A stretch of 27,877 nucleotides of DNA from Nitrospiraceae bacterium UBA6905 (GTDB lineage: Bacteria > Nitrospirota > Thermodesulfovibrionia > Thermodesulfovibrionales > UBA6898): assembly GCA_002451165.1 (NCBI GenBank), contig DKBH01000020.1, positions 1 through 27,877 of the forward strand, given 5' to 3'. The notes under the pieces are model-generated. The model had not been told where the DNA came from. It was given only the letters and a program-made list of their open reading frames with translations, and ran no database searches. A program made the position numbers and the translations under genes. Shown in pieces: positions 7,921-16,176 of this stretch (its first letter is position 1; every line of letters begins with the position of its first letter).

Positions 7921-8207
7921 TTCCCCTCCCGGCGGTTAAACCGCTGTTCAAGCTCACCAAAGATATCCTTATGGCTCAGCCCCTGTATAGCCAATAGGAC
8001 CATACAGTGGAACCAGAGGTCTGCAAGATCCCGAAAAACCTGTTCCCTGTCCCCGTCCTTTGTCGCAACGATCACCTCTATTGCCTCTTCGCCGACCTTC
8101 TTTAGTATCTCATCAATGCCCTTCGCAAGGAGCAACGAGACGTATGAATCTTCCCGGGGATTGTTCTTCCGCTCAAGGATGACAGACCTGAGGTCATCGA
8201 GGATCAT
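7917..8207 (-). CDS. hisE: Phosphoribosyl-ATP pyrophosphatase
   Basis: HisE (96 aa) converts phosphoribosyl-ATP to phosphoribosyl-AMP and pyrophosphate, step two of histidine synthesis. It has the all-alpha MazG-like metal site: GEEAIEV (E40, E41, E44) and RDLADLWFH (D60, D63). It is a free-standing enzyme, not fused to HisI as in enterobacteria. The start overlaps the hisI stop by 4 nt, and the stop overlaps the HIT start in the same way. The Shine-Dalgarno is weak, so translation probably depends on coupling to hisI. The length is usual for the unfused form. Confidence 0.96.
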   Translation of the reverse strand: MILDDLRSVILERKNNPREDSYVSLLLAKGIDEILKKVGEEAIEVIVATKDGDREQVFRDLADLWFHCMVLLAIQGLSHKDIFGELEQRFNRREGK

Positions 8208-8578
8208 TTCTTGCCGTAAACGTCTTCTGCCGAGAAGACCTTCTGCGCCACCTCGTTGCCGCTAATATCCGTGTAAAAACAGGAGCGGTGACCGGTATGG
8301 CAGGCGCCGGGCCCTTTCTGTATGACTTTAATCAGGATCGTATCCTTATCGCAGTCATACAGGATCTGCCGGACTTCCTGAACGTGACCCGAAGACTCCC
8401 CTTTCTTCCAGAGGGCACTGCGGGAACGGGACCAAAAGTGGGTATAGCCGGTTGCGATCGTTTTGGCAACAGCCTCGGCGTTCATGTAAGCCATCATCAG
8501 GACTTCCTGGTTTTGTGCGTCCTGAATGATCGCCGGGATCAAACCATGCCCGTCATATTTCAGTTCTGCAATGTGCAT
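8204..8578 (-). CDS. hisI: Phosphoribosyl-AMP cyclohydrolase
   Basis: HisI (124 aa) opens the adenine ring of phosphoribosyl-AMP to give ProFAR, step three of histidine synthesis. The metal motif DCDKD (75-79) supplies D75, D77 and D79 for magnesium. C76, C93 and C100 (GACHTGHRSCFY) are the expected zinc ligands. THFWSRSR (46-53) is the conserved substrate loop. An AGGAG on the minus strand (8594-8590) overlaps the TAG of the upstream adenosine-kinase-like gene and lies 11 nt from the ATG. No other his genes are in the window, so this is a split his locus. Confidence 0.97.
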   Translation of the reverse strand: MHIAELKYDGHGLIPAIIQDAQNQEVLMMAYMNAEAVAKTIATGYTHFWSRSRSALWKKGESSGHVQEVRQILYDCDKDTILIKVIQKGPGACHTGHRSCFYTDISGNEVAQKVFSAEDVYGKK

Positions 8579-8592
8579 GTGCTCTTCTACTC

Positions 8593-9075
8593 CTATAATT
8601 TATAGCCGATTTTCCTCAGAAATGCTTTTCTCTGCATTGCATCCTCTGCCGTTTCTATACCCCGGGGAGAATATCCGTCAATTACGCCCAGGATGCCTCT
8701 TCCTTGGGAGGACCCCGCAACGACGACTTCAAGAGGATTGGCGGTAGCACAGAATATCCTGCAGACCTCGGGGCAGTTCTTTACCTGGTTCAGGATATTG
8801 ATGGGGAATGCATTCCTCAGAAGAATGCAGAAAATGTGGCCTGCTTCTAATGCCTGAAGGTATGCGGCACAGGCATCGATTAGCTGGCTGTCATTTCCCT
8901 CGGTCCTGATGAGACAAGGTCCAGAGGCCTCACTGAAGGCGATGCCGAACTGCGCCTGGGGGACCGTCGTTGAAACGATTTCATAGAGGTCCTCGATGGT
9001 CTTGATAAAATGGGCCTGCCCCAGGATCAGATTGCAGCCCTCAGGTATCGCTATTGTAATTGTCTGTATTTCCAT
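8593..9075 (-). CDS. Adenosine-specific kinase family protein (PF04008-type)
   Basis: With its start at 9075 this protein is 160 aa, the usual family length. The ATG there is preceded by GAGGGGGG, and the family N-terminus (MEIQTITIAIPEG) begins there; a longer in-frame reading is not supported. Conserved stretches are GQAHFIKTIEDLYE (19-32), FSEASGPCLIR (47-57), CATANPLEVVVA (109-120) and GRGILGVIDGYSP (125-137). The family is named for an archaeal member reported to bind or phosphorylate adenosine; bacterial members are little studied. It opens the operon with hisI, hisE and HIT, and its stop codon is embedded in the hisI ribosome binding site. Function by homology only. Confidence 0.87.
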   Translation of the reverse strand: MEIQTITIAIPEGCNLILGQAHFIKTIEDLYEIVSTTVPQAQFGIAFSEASGPCLIRTEGNDSQLIDACAAYLQALEAGHIFCILLRNAFPINILNQVKNCPEVCRIFCATANPLEVVVAGSSQGRGILGVIDGYSPRGIETAEDAMQRKAFLRKIGYKL

Positions 9076-9122
9076 GCATGCCCCCCTCACGTATCTGAAA
9101 CCCTTTGCGCTTCGGATCGTTA

Positions 9123-9131
9123 TGCTATAAT
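9123..9131 (+). promoter_or_regulatory. Extended -10 promoter of the DUF4390-NtrY-NtrX operon
   Basis: TGCTATAAT gives a perfect TATAAT at 9126-9131 with the TGn extension. A weak -35 (TTTGCG, 9104-9109) lies 16 bp upstream. The start would be near 9138, giving a leader of about 24 nt. Confidence 0.65.
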
Positions 9132-9156
9132 GAAAATATTTTTTGGGAGAAGTCAA
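9127..9156 (-). promoter_or_regulatory. Opposing promoter of the adenosine kinase-hisIE-HIT operon
   Basis: On the minus strand TTGACT (9156-9151) and CATTAT (9132-9127) are 18 bp apart. The start would be near 9120, about 45 nt before the ATG at 9075. The -10 occupies the same bases as the plus-strand TATAAT. Confidence 0.5.
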
Positions 9157-9161
9157 GCCAC

Positions 9162-9719
9162 ATGTCTCGTTATTACCGTATATTCTTGCTCATCGGTATT
9201 TTGCTCATGCCGCGCGCATCGGAAAGTCAGACCGTGGCGGGGCCGGAGCTGAAGCTCATCCAGAACGACCTTTTTGTGACTTTCAGCCTCGGACTGGAGA
9301 ACAAGAGCATCGAGGCAATAAAGAACGGCGTGGACAAAGAGCTGAGATTCTATATCGACCTTTTCAGAATTTGGAAGGTCTGGCCTGATGAATTTGTGCT
9401 CGGCAAGGCCTACGTACGTACGGTAAGGGCGGATCCTATCAAGAAGGAGTTCACTGCCACGTCGAGCGACGGCAGTGTCCTCGTCGAAAAACGCTTCAAG
9501 TCCTTTGAATCCATGCTGGCATGGACGATTTCATTCAAGGATCTGAAGCTTGCCAATATGCGCGAGCTTGAACCGGGTCAGTACTTTGTAAGGATCACGG
9601 CGGAATCCAAGATCCGCAAGCTTCCTCCGGTTATCGGATACCTTTTCATTTTTATTTCCGAAAACGAGTTCAAGATTGTACAGGACTCGGCGCCATTTTC
9701 GATTACGGGCGCGCAATGA
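9162..9719 (+). CDS. DUF4390 family exported protein
   Basis: I start this 185-aa protein at the ATG at 9162, because an upstream in-frame start would precede the likely transcription start and lacks a ribosome site; GGAG at 9146-9149 serves 9162. Residues 1 to about 23 form a signal peptide (SRYYRIFLLIGILLMPRASES). The mature part is beta-rich, with FVTFSLGLENKSIEAIKNGV and a late GQYFVRITAES, matching the DUF4390 pattern. Its function is unknown, but it usually sits before NtrY-type kinases, as here. The stop overlaps the kinase start by 4 nt. The inference is a periplasmic partner of the sensor. Confidence 0.83.
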   Translation: MSRYYRIFLLIGILLMPRASESQTVAGPELKLIQNDLFVTFSLGLENKSIEAIKNGVDKELRFYIDLFRIWKVWPDEFVLGKAYVRTVRADPIKKEFTATSSDGSVLVEKRFKSFESMLAWTISFKDLKLANMRELEPGQYFVRITAESKIRKLPPVIGYLFIFISENEFKIVQDSAPFSITGAQ

Positions 9720-11752
9720 AGAATATCCGATTTGCCCTGTTTATCGTATCCATTGTCCTGCTGATCATCGTTGTTTTCGGTATAGAGTTCCACTATCTGG
9801 GGCTCGAGCATGTTCCGTTCCTCACAAAAGTGCTCCTTTTTGTCCTGCTGAACCTGAATGTGGTAGCCCTTCTCACGCTCATGTTCTTTGTGGGCAAAAG
9901 CATGCTGCGTCTGTATCTGGAGCGTAAGCACAGGGTGCTGGGGTATAAGTTCAAAACGAAGTTTGTGGTGGTCCTGGTGGTCATGACCCTCATCCCCTCT
10001 GCATTCCTGTTCGTTGTATCGAGCGGCATCATCACGAACTATCTTGACCGTTGGTTTGATCCCCAGGTGCGTGAGCCCCTTGACCAGTCCATGGAGATTG
10101 CGAAGGCCGCGTATGAAATGCAGAGACGGCAGACCCTCGCCTATGCTCAGGCTGCTGCAACAGGCAGCGGTCATCCTGAAGGCTTCCGTGTCTATTCTCT
10201 TGTTTCGATACCTGAAAACGCTACAGAGACCGTGAGAGCGGGGTTTGAAGGAAAGTCTGACGTCGAGGTCATAACCGCCGATAGCGGCGACATCGTGCGT
10301 GCCGTGGTTCCGAAGGATACCCGACGGCCCCAGGACGGCGTGGTTGTTGTCGAATCGGTCGTGGACAGGACCATCAGCAGGAATGCAGAAACTATACAGG
10401 ATGCATACAAGAACTATCTCGCGCTTGAATCATGGAAGTTGCCGATCAAGACGAATTACCTGCTCATTCTCGGCTTTTCGACGCTGCTCATGATCTTCAT
10501 GGCCCTCTGGATCGCGCTCCGGATATCCCGTGGTATTTTGGATCCGATTCAGGCGCTGGCCCAGGCGACCGGTGAGGTTGCGCGGGGAAACCTTGAGATG
10601 TCCGTAGATATCTCAAGGGACGACGAGATCGGGCTGCTGGTCAGCTCCTTCAACACGATGGTACGTGAACTGAAGGAGAACAAGGAATCCCTTCAGCATG
10701 CCTATTCAGAAGCAGACCGCCGGAGGTTGATTATAGAGAAGATCCTTGAGAATGTGAACTCCGGCGTCATATCTCTTGATGCAGAAGGCAACATCCTGAC
10801 CGTCAACAATGCTGCCTGCAGGATCCTGAACATTACTCCGCAGGATGTTACCAATAAAAAATATTCCAACCTCCTCGCGATCCTGAACTCTGATGAGCTG
10901 AAGGAGACGGTGCGAGGTATTATCATCAAGGACTTCAAAGCCATTGAGAAGGAGGTCAGGATTCAGGTGGGGGAACGGCGAGCCCTTATCAGGATCTTCA
11001 TCACAAGCCTTCAGTACGCCAAAGATTTCATGGGAACGCTCGTGGTGTTCGATGACCTTACTGAAATCGCCCGTGCCCAGAAGACCCTTGCCTGGCAGGA
11101 GGTCGCCAGAAGGATAGCGCATGAGATCAAGAATCCGCTGACCCCCATAAAGCTCTCTACGGAGCATATGATAAAAAAATGGGTTAACAGGGACGAAGAC
11201 TTCGGCAAGGTCTTTGATCGTTCAACCCGGACGATCATCAAGGAGGTGGAGAGCCTCCGGAGGCTGGTTGACGAGTTCTCGCGTTTCGGAAAGATGCCGG
11301 AGATCAGGAAAGCACCGGTACTTCTTCTCCCGATCATCGAATCGGCAGTGAATCTCTATAAGGACTATCGGGGGGTGAAGATACATGTTTCGGTTGCAGG
11401 CGATGCGGTGGCGGTCGAGCTTGACGAAGAGCAGTTCAAGAGAGTGCTTATCAATATCGTGGACAATGCAATACAGGCGATGCAGAATCAGGGCAGGATT
11501 GATATAATGATACAGTATGCTGTTCTCTCGAACAGGGTCTACGTGGATATCGCGGACAATGGCCCCGGCATACGCGAGGAAGACAGAGAAAAGCTCTTCC
11601 TCCCCTATTTTTCAACGAGACGAGATGGTACGGGTCTCGGCCTTGCCATCGCCAGCAGGGTAATAACGGAACACCGAGGGTACATCAGGGTCATGGACAA
11701 TAGACCGCATGGTACGATTTTCCGCATTGAGCTGCCGATTAAGGAAGGGTAG
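9716..11752 (+). CDS. NtrY-like membrane sensor histidine kinase
   Basis: This 678-aa protein has membrane helices near 5-25, 36-60, 83-105 and 247-270, a periplasmic segment of about 140 residues between the last two, a HAMP domain (about 268-325), a PAS domain (about 335-445), HisKA with H469 in HEIKNPLTPIKLS, and HATPase_c with NIVDNAIQAM (580-589), DNGPGI (614-619) and GTGLGL (638-643). The TLIPSAFLF in the third helix and the overall layout are typical of NtrY. It probably phosphorylates the response regulator encoded immediately downstream. The ligand is unknown. It overlaps the DUF4390 stop by 4 nt, so the three genes appear translationally linked. Confidence 0.94.
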   Translation: MKNIRFALFIVSIVLLIIVVFGIEFHYLGLEHVPFLTKVLLFVLLNLNVVALLTLMFFVGKSMLRLYLERKHRVLGYKFKTKFVVVLVVMTLIPSAFLFVVSSGIITNYLDRWFDPQVREPLDQSMEIAKAAYEMQRRQTLAYAQAAATGSGHPEGFRVYSLVSIPENATETVRAGFEGKSDVEVITADSGDIVRAVVPKDTRRPQDGVVVVESVVDRTISRNAETIQDAYKNYLALESWKLPIKTNYLLILGFSTLLMIFMALWIALRISRGILDPIQALAQATGEVARGNLEMSVDISRDDEIGLLVSSFNTMVRELKENKESLQHAYSEADRRRLIIEKILENVNSGVISLDAEGNILTVNNAACRILNITPQDVTNKKYSNLLAILNSDELKETVRGIIIKDFKAIEKEVRIQVGERRALIRIFITSLQYAKDFMGTLVVFDDLTEIARAQKTLAWQEVARRIAHEIKNPLTPIKLSTEHMIKKWVNRDEDFGKVFDRSTRTIIKEVESLRRLVDEFSRFGKMPEIRKAPVLLLPIIESAVNLYKDYRGVKIHVSVAGDAVAVELDEEQFKRVLINIVDNAIQAMQNQGRIDIMIQYAVLSNRVYVDIADNGPGIREEDREKLFLPYFSTRRDGTGLGLAIASRVITEHRGYIRVMDNRPHGTIFRIELPIKEG

Positions 11753-13096
11753 ATGGCGAAGGCGCAGGTGATGATTGTCGACGACGAGGAAGGAATCAGG
11801 GAAAGCCTTTCCCGGATTATAGAAGACGAAGGATATGAGACAGTGACTGCTTCCTCGGGTGAAGAAGCAGTTAGGGCCGCTCAGGAGGCGTTGCCGGATC
11901 TCATCCTGCTTGACATCTGGATGTCCGGTATAGACGGCATACAGACACTCCAGGAAATCAAGGCTTCCTATCCCGACCTTCCGGTCATCATGATATCGGG
12001 CCATGCCAATATCGAGAGCGCGATCAAGGCGACGAAGATGGGGGCCTATGACCTTCTGGAGAAGCCCCTTTCCCTCGACAAGGTGCTCCTTTCAGTTCAG
12101 CGCGCTCTTGAAAAGAAGAACCTCGAAATGGAGAACCGGGCGCTTCGCGAGAACCTGCTTCGCAGATGGAAACTGGTCGGAGAATCGCAGAAGATAAAAC
12201 ACCTTGAGCAGCAGATACGCCTGGCAGCCTCCAGCAACAGCAGGGTCCTTATCCTCGGCGATAGCGGCTCCGGAAAGGAGCTTGTAGCCCATCTCCTGCA
12301 TGAGCAGAGTCCTCGGGTCAGCGGTCTTTTTGTTGAGGTGAACTGTGCCGCTATCCCGCAGGAACTGATTGAAAGTGAGCTGTTCGGCCATGAAAAAGGG
12401 TCGTTCACGGGTGCTTTTGAACGGAAGAAAGGCAAGTTTGAGCTCGCGGATAAGGGAACGCTTTTCCTTGATGAGATTGGTGACATGTCCCTCCAGACCC
12501 AGGCAAAGGTCCTCCGGGTAATCGAGACACAGGAGTTCCAACGTGTGGGCGGCAACAAGAACATCAAGGTTGACGTCAGGATCGTATCGGCGACAAACAA
12601 GGACCTGGCAGAAGAGGTGAAGAAGGGAAACTTTAGGGAAGACCTCTTTTTCCGGCTTAATGTCATACCGATCAAGGTCCCGGCACTGAGAGAGCGTCCG
12701 GAAGATATTCCGCTTCTGGTTGAACATTTTCTTGATATCCTTGCTACCGAATACGGTCAGCAGAAGAAGTCTGTTTCTGCCGAAGCGCTCAGAGCCCTTC
12801 AGAACCATACTTGGCCGGGCAATATCAGGGAGTTGCGGAACGTGCTCGAACGGCTGGTGATCATGACGCCGTCCAAGGTCATTTCACAGGTCGATATTCT
12901 TGCGATAAAGGCACCGCGATCAGATTATGCCGAATTTACGACACTCAAAGATGCGCGGGACGCCTTTGAAAGGGAATTCATCGCGAGAAAACTTGAGGAA
13001 AACAGCTGGAATGTATCAAAGACAGCCGAAGTGCTCGGCGTTGAACGGAGCAACCTGCACCGGAAGATCAAGGCGTATGATATAAAAGTCCCCTGA
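11753..13096 (+). CDS. NtrX-like sigma54-dependent response regulator
   Basis: This 447-aa regulator starts directly after the kinase stop (TAGATG), with AAGGAAGGG upstream. It has a receiver domain (1-120) with D54 as phosphate acceptor, D10-D11 and K104; an AAA+ domain with Walker A GDSGSGKE (169-176), a sigma54-contact loop GSFTGA (216-221; the canonical form is GAFTGA, and S at the second position is a known variant), Walker B GTLFLDEIG (235-243) and the FREDLFFRL region; and a Fis-type helix-turn-helix near 418-442 (NVSKTAEVLGVERSNLHRKI). It should activate sigma54 promoters when phosphorylated. Target genes are not evident in this window. Confidence 0.95.
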   Translation: MAKAQVMIVDDEEGIRESLSRIIEDEGYETVTASSGEEAVRAAQEALPDLILLDIWMSGIDGIQTLQEIKASYPDLPVIMISGHANIESAIKATKMGAYDLLEKPLSLDKVLLSVQRALEKKNLEMENRALRENLLRRWKLVGESQKIKHLEQQIRLAASSNSRVLILGDSGSGKELVAHLLHEQSPRVSGLFVEVNCAAIPQELIESELFGHEKGSFTGAFERKKGKFELADKGTLFLDEIGDMSLQTQAKVLRVIETQEFQRVGGNKNIKVDVRIVSATNKDLAEEVKKGNFREDLFFRLNVIPIKVPALRERPEDIPLLVEHFLDILATEYGQQKKSVSAEALRALQNHTWPGNIRELRNVLERLVIMTPSKVISQVDILAIKAPRSDYAEFTTLKDARDAFEREFIARKLEENSWNVSKTAEVLGVERSNLHRKIKAYDIKVP

Positions 13097-13178
13097 GAAG
13101 AGTCTGCCCGACAGGGGTCAATGCCATGCCGTTGCAAAGCGCGGTGATGTCAGACGGTCTATGGTGCCCCCAGACGCA

Positions 13179-14762
13179 CTACCTGCCGCACGAGTCTTTA
13201 CCCTCAGGGAGCAACGCAAGATTGTGCATTGCAAGGCTTTGCCTGTCCCACCAGAGATGCTCCTGCCAGCGTTCTCCGCGTTCTTTATGGTCAGAACGAT
13301 AATGCGCGCCCACACTCCCCTTCCGGGCAAGTGCAGCCTGTACAATGATCTCGGAAATCGTCAGCATGTTCTTCAACTCGAGTTCATTGCGGGTGGCGTA
13401 GTCCCTATGGATGTGATCGCGCCAGACACGCAGTTGATCTGCAGCTTCCCCCAAAGACTTTGCGCACCTGATGATCCCCGCTTTTTCCCACATGAGTTTT
13501 CTGAGCGCTCTTCTGATCTCATCAGTGTCCGGTATGGTCGACGGGGTGAAGTTATAGCGTATCGAGCTGTCCGGACGTACGGTCATCTCGCATGCGGCCG
13601 TTCCCGTCCGTGCACCGAAAACGAGCCCTTCGAGCAGACTGTTCGATGCGAGCCTGTTCGCACCGTGTACTCCGGTACAGGAAACTTCCCCTGCAGCATA
13701 CAGTCCCCGGACGCTCGTCCTGCCGTCGATATCCGTCTTCACACCCCCCATAATATAATGGGCAGCAGGCGAGACCGGGATAAGATCTTCCGTGATGTCA
13801 ATATCGTAGCGGAGGCAGGTCGAATGGATCCGCGGGAAGCGGTTCTTGACGAAATGTTTTTCCAGGTGCCTCAGGTCAAGATAGACATGGTTGCTGTTCG
13901 TCTTTACCATCTCGGAAATGATCGCCCGCGAGACAATATCGCGGGGTGCCAGTTCTGCGTGGGCGTGATATGACCCCATGAACTGCTTCTTGTCTATGTT
14001 GCGGAGCAGGGCGCCTTCGCCGCGCATGGCCTCGCTGAGGAGAAACTGGGGTGCGGTCGGTGAATAGAGGCTTGTGGGATGGAACTGAACGAATTCCATA
14101 TCCTCGAGCACGGCTCCGCCCCTGAAGGCTATAGCCATGCCGTCTCCGGTCGCGACCTGGGGGTTGGTTGTTCTTGAGTAGAGCTGGCCCGCCCCGCCGG
14201 TCGCAAGGATAGTAGCCTTTGCAAAAAGCGCAGCTACTGCACCGCCCTTGAGAACATATGCCCCGTGGCATACGGAATCCCGTACGATTAAGTCGATCGT
14301 CATGGCAAAGGGATATTTCCGCACCGAGGGATAGGTACGAACTTTTTTCAGCAGTACACGCTCAAGCTCTTTGCCGGTAGAGTCGCCGTGGGCGTGAAGG
14401 ATCCGCCTTCGGGAATGCGCTGCTTCAAGGCTGAGCGAAAGCTTAGTCCCTTCCTTATCGAACGCGGCACCCCAGGAGATGAGTTCCACAATCCTCTCCG
14501 GCCCCTCCTGCACAAGGGTTCTGACCGCATCCTCTTTACAGAGACCATCCCCCGCCTTGAGCGTATCCTCAAAATGGATGCCCACCTCATCCTCATCGCT
14601 CATGACAGCCGCTATGCCACCCTGGGCATATTCGGTGCTGCTCTCGGAGGGTCTGTCCTTGGTAATCACCAGCACCTCACCGTGCGGGGCAAGCTCGATC
14701 GCAGCCCGAAGGCCCGCAACGCCGCTTCCGATGATGAGGAAATCAACCACCTCCTGCTGCAT
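13179..14762 (-). CDS. nadB: L-aspartate oxidase
   Basis: NadB (527 aa from this start) oxidises L-aspartate to iminoaspartate with FAD, the first step of NAD synthesis. The FAD-binding GSGVAGL is at 12-18, STEYAQGGIAAV at 42-53 and the substrate segment EAAHSRRRILHAHGDSTGKE near 113-132; HGANRLASNSLLEGLVFG is the second flavin motif. The C-terminal helical domain is complete. I prefer the ATG at 14762 over an upstream TTG at 14813, because the canonical N-terminus begins there. No Shine-Dalgarno is visible; a promoter-like pair would start transcription almost on the ATG. nadA and nadC are not in the window. It diverges from rpmE. Confidence 0.95.
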   Translation of the reverse strand: MQQEVVDFLIIGSGVAGLRAAIELAPHGEVLVITKDRPSESSTEYAQGGIAAVMSDEDEVGIHFEDTLKAGDGLCKEDAVRTLVQEGPERIVELISWGAAFDKEGTKLSLSLEAAHSRRRILHAHGDSTGKELERVLLKKVRTYPSVRKYPFAMTIDLIVRDSVCHGAYVLKGGAVAALFAKATILATGGAGQLYSRTTNPQVATGDGMAIAFRGGAVLEDMEFVQFHPTSLYSPTAPQFLLSEAMRGEGALLRNIDKKQFMGSYHAHAELAPRDIVSRAIISEMVKTNSNHVYLDLRHLEKHFVKNRFPRIHSTCLRYDIDITEDLIPVSPAAHYIMGGVKTDIDGRTSVRGLYAAGEVSCTGVHGANRLASNSLLEGLVFGARTGTAACEMTVRPDSSIRYNFTPSTIPDTDEIRRALRKLMWEKAGIIRCAKSLGEAADQLRVWRDHIHRDYATRNELELKNMLTISEIIVQAALARKGSVGAHYRSDHKERGERWQEHLWWDRQSLAMHNLALLPEGKDSCGR

Positions 14763-14768
14763 ACTGGA

Positions 14769-14797
14769 AGGATACAGGATGGGGTGGAGGAAATCAA
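14769..14797 (-). promoter_or_regulatory. Putative nadB promoter
   Basis: On the minus strand TTGATT (14797-14792) and TATCCT (14774-14769) are separated by 17 bp. The predicted start coincides with the A of the nadB ATG at 14762, suggesting a leaderless message. Confidence 0.4.
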
Positions 14798-14863
14798 GCC
14801 GGCATGTTGCCAAAACACGCTGATATTTATTAAACTAATTGACCATATTTCAGGAGGAAGAAC

Positions 14864-15064
14864 GTGAAAGCAGGCATTCACCCGGATTACAAAGAAGTCA
14901 AAGTGGTCTGCGCGTGCGGCGAAACTTTTGTAACGCGCTCGACCCGGAAAAATATCCATCTTGACATCTGCTCGAAGTGCCATCCATTCTTCACCGGCAA
15001 ACAGAAAATTGTTGATGCCGAGGGAAGGGTCGAGAAGTTCAAGAAGAAATACGCTAAGAAATAG
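14864..15064 (+). CDS. rpmE: Ribosomal protein L31 (zinc-binding type)
   Basis: This 66-aa protein of the large ribosomal subunit starts with GTG, set by AGGAGG at 14852-14857 six nt upstream. It carries the zinc ligands C16, C18, C36 and C39 (VCACGE and DICSKCHPF), so it is the C+ form. KNIHLDICSKCHPFFTGKQ is diagnostic. It opens the rpmE-DUF1385-prfA-prmC cluster and is followed by a strong intrinsic terminator. Zinc-containing L31 often serves as a zinc store and may be replaced by a C- paralogue under zinc limitation. No such paralogue is seen here. Confidence 0.98.
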   Translation: MKAGIHPDYKEVKVVCACGETFVTRSTRKNIHLDICSKCHPFFTGKQKIVDAEGRVEKFKKKYAKK

Positions 15065-15083
15065 CTGGCGCGAAAATCAGGGT

Positions 15084-15120
15084 AAAACAGGAAACCACTT
15101 CGGTTTCCTGTTTTTTCTTT
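15084..15120 (+). terminator. Strong intrinsic terminator after rpmE
   Basis: A 13-bp perfect stem (15084-15096 with 15102-15114; core ACAGGAAACC / GGTTTCCTGT) encloses the loop ACTTC and is followed by TTCTTT. Its T-tract ends 8 nt before the ATG of the next gene. Confidence 0.92.
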
Positions 15121-15128
15121 CACAGGCA

Positions 15129-16025
15129 ATGGCAACAGATCAGAAAATAAAGAGCGTCGGCGGACAGGCGGTCATCGAGGGGGTCATGATGCGGTCTCCC
15201 GGCAACTGGACCGTTGCCGTGCGCGATCAGAAAGGGACGATCCATCTCCTGAGAGAGAAGCTGGCCGACATGCCCCGATTCCTTAAGCTGCCCCTCATCA
15301 GAGGCGTTGTAGCATTGTTCCAGGCGCTTCTGCTCGGCATCAAGGCAATTGAATTCTCTGCAGGAAAGGCATATGAAGAAGAGAGAGGAGAACAGATGAG
15401 CAGGTTCTCCATCGTCATGACGATCATGGTCGCGATCGGCCTGGGCATCGGCCTGTTCATCCTGTTGCCGCTGTATGCTACCAAGCTCGTCGGCCTGATA
15501 TTCCACGGCGTGGCGACCAGTTCATTCCTCTTCAACCTCGTTGACGGCCTCATCCGCGTTCTTATTTTCTTAGCCTATATCCTTCTTGTCGGCATGTGGA
15601 AAGAAATGGCGAGGATTTTCATGTACCATGGCGCTGAGCACAAGGTGATTCACGCATATGAGAAGGGAATGGAACTGAAGCTGGAGAACGTCAAGCAGTA
15701 CAGCCCGCACCATCCGCGGTGCGGCACCAGTTTCCTTATGATCGTGATGATCGTCAGCATCCTGGTATTTTCGTTCATCCCCCAGCAGTGGCCGTTCCTG
15801 TTCAAGTTCCTTTCGCGAATCGTTCTGATACCCGTTGTGGCAGGTTCATCATTCGAGTTGCTGAAGCTCTCCGCAAAATGGGACCATCATCCGGTCATGC
15901 ATGCCATGATCCTGCCCGGGTTGATGCTCCAGCGCCTGACGACCCGCGAGCCTGACGATGCGCAGCTTGAGGTTGCGCTGAGCGCCATGATCGAGGTCCT
16001 GAAGCTGGAGGAGGCGAATGCGTAA
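15129..16025 (+). CDS. DUF1385 (YqhQ-like) membrane protein
   Basis: This 298-aa protein begins with the family signature GGQAVIEGVMMRSP (11-24), which fixes the start. Membrane helices lie near 94-118, 139-156, 200-218 and 230-246. Conserved YHGAEHKVIHAYE (166-178) and HPRCGTSFL (195-203) could form a metal site; this is inference. The function is unknown, but the gene is often found between rpmE and prfA, suggesting a link with ribosome or translation status. Only a short AGG (15124-15126) acts as ribosome site, directly after the rpmE terminator, so its expression must come from read-through or from an undetected promoter within rpmE. Confidence 0.9.
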   Translation: MATDQKIKSVGGQAVIEGVMMRSPGNWTVAVRDQKGTIHLLREKLADMPRFLKLPLIRGVVALFQALLLGIKAIEFSAGKAYEEERGEQMSRFSIVMTIMVAIGLGIGLFILLPLYATKLVGLIFHGVATSSFLFNLVDGLIRVLIFLAYILLVGMWKEMARIFMYHGAEHKVIHAYEKGMELKLENVKQYSPHHPRCGTSFLMIVMIVSILVFSFIPQQWPFLFKFLSRIVLIPVVAGSSFELLKLSAKWDHHPVMHAMILPGLMLQRLTTREPDDAQLEVALSAMIEVLKLEEANA

Positions 16026-16112
16026 CGGGTTTGGGAAAGGTGCTGTTGCAGCGGCGCGCGTCAACTTCCGTCGCACGGTGCTCGTGCACGTATCTGCATA
16101 CGCATCTCCCGG

Positions 16113-16135
16113 ACAGCGCAGCCGTTCAGCGCTGT
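16113..16135 (+). other. Inverted repeat upstream of prfA
   Basis: ACAGCGC (16113-16119) and GCGCTGT (16129-16135) form a perfect 7-bp stem around a 9-nt loop, within the 151-nt gap between DUF1385 and prfA. No T-tract follows. It may affect mRNA processing or prfA translation. The rest of the gap shows no clear promoter. Confidence 0.4.
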
Positions 16136-16176
16136 ACGCGTTGCCGTATATGCTTCACCTTGTTGCGAGATTGTAA

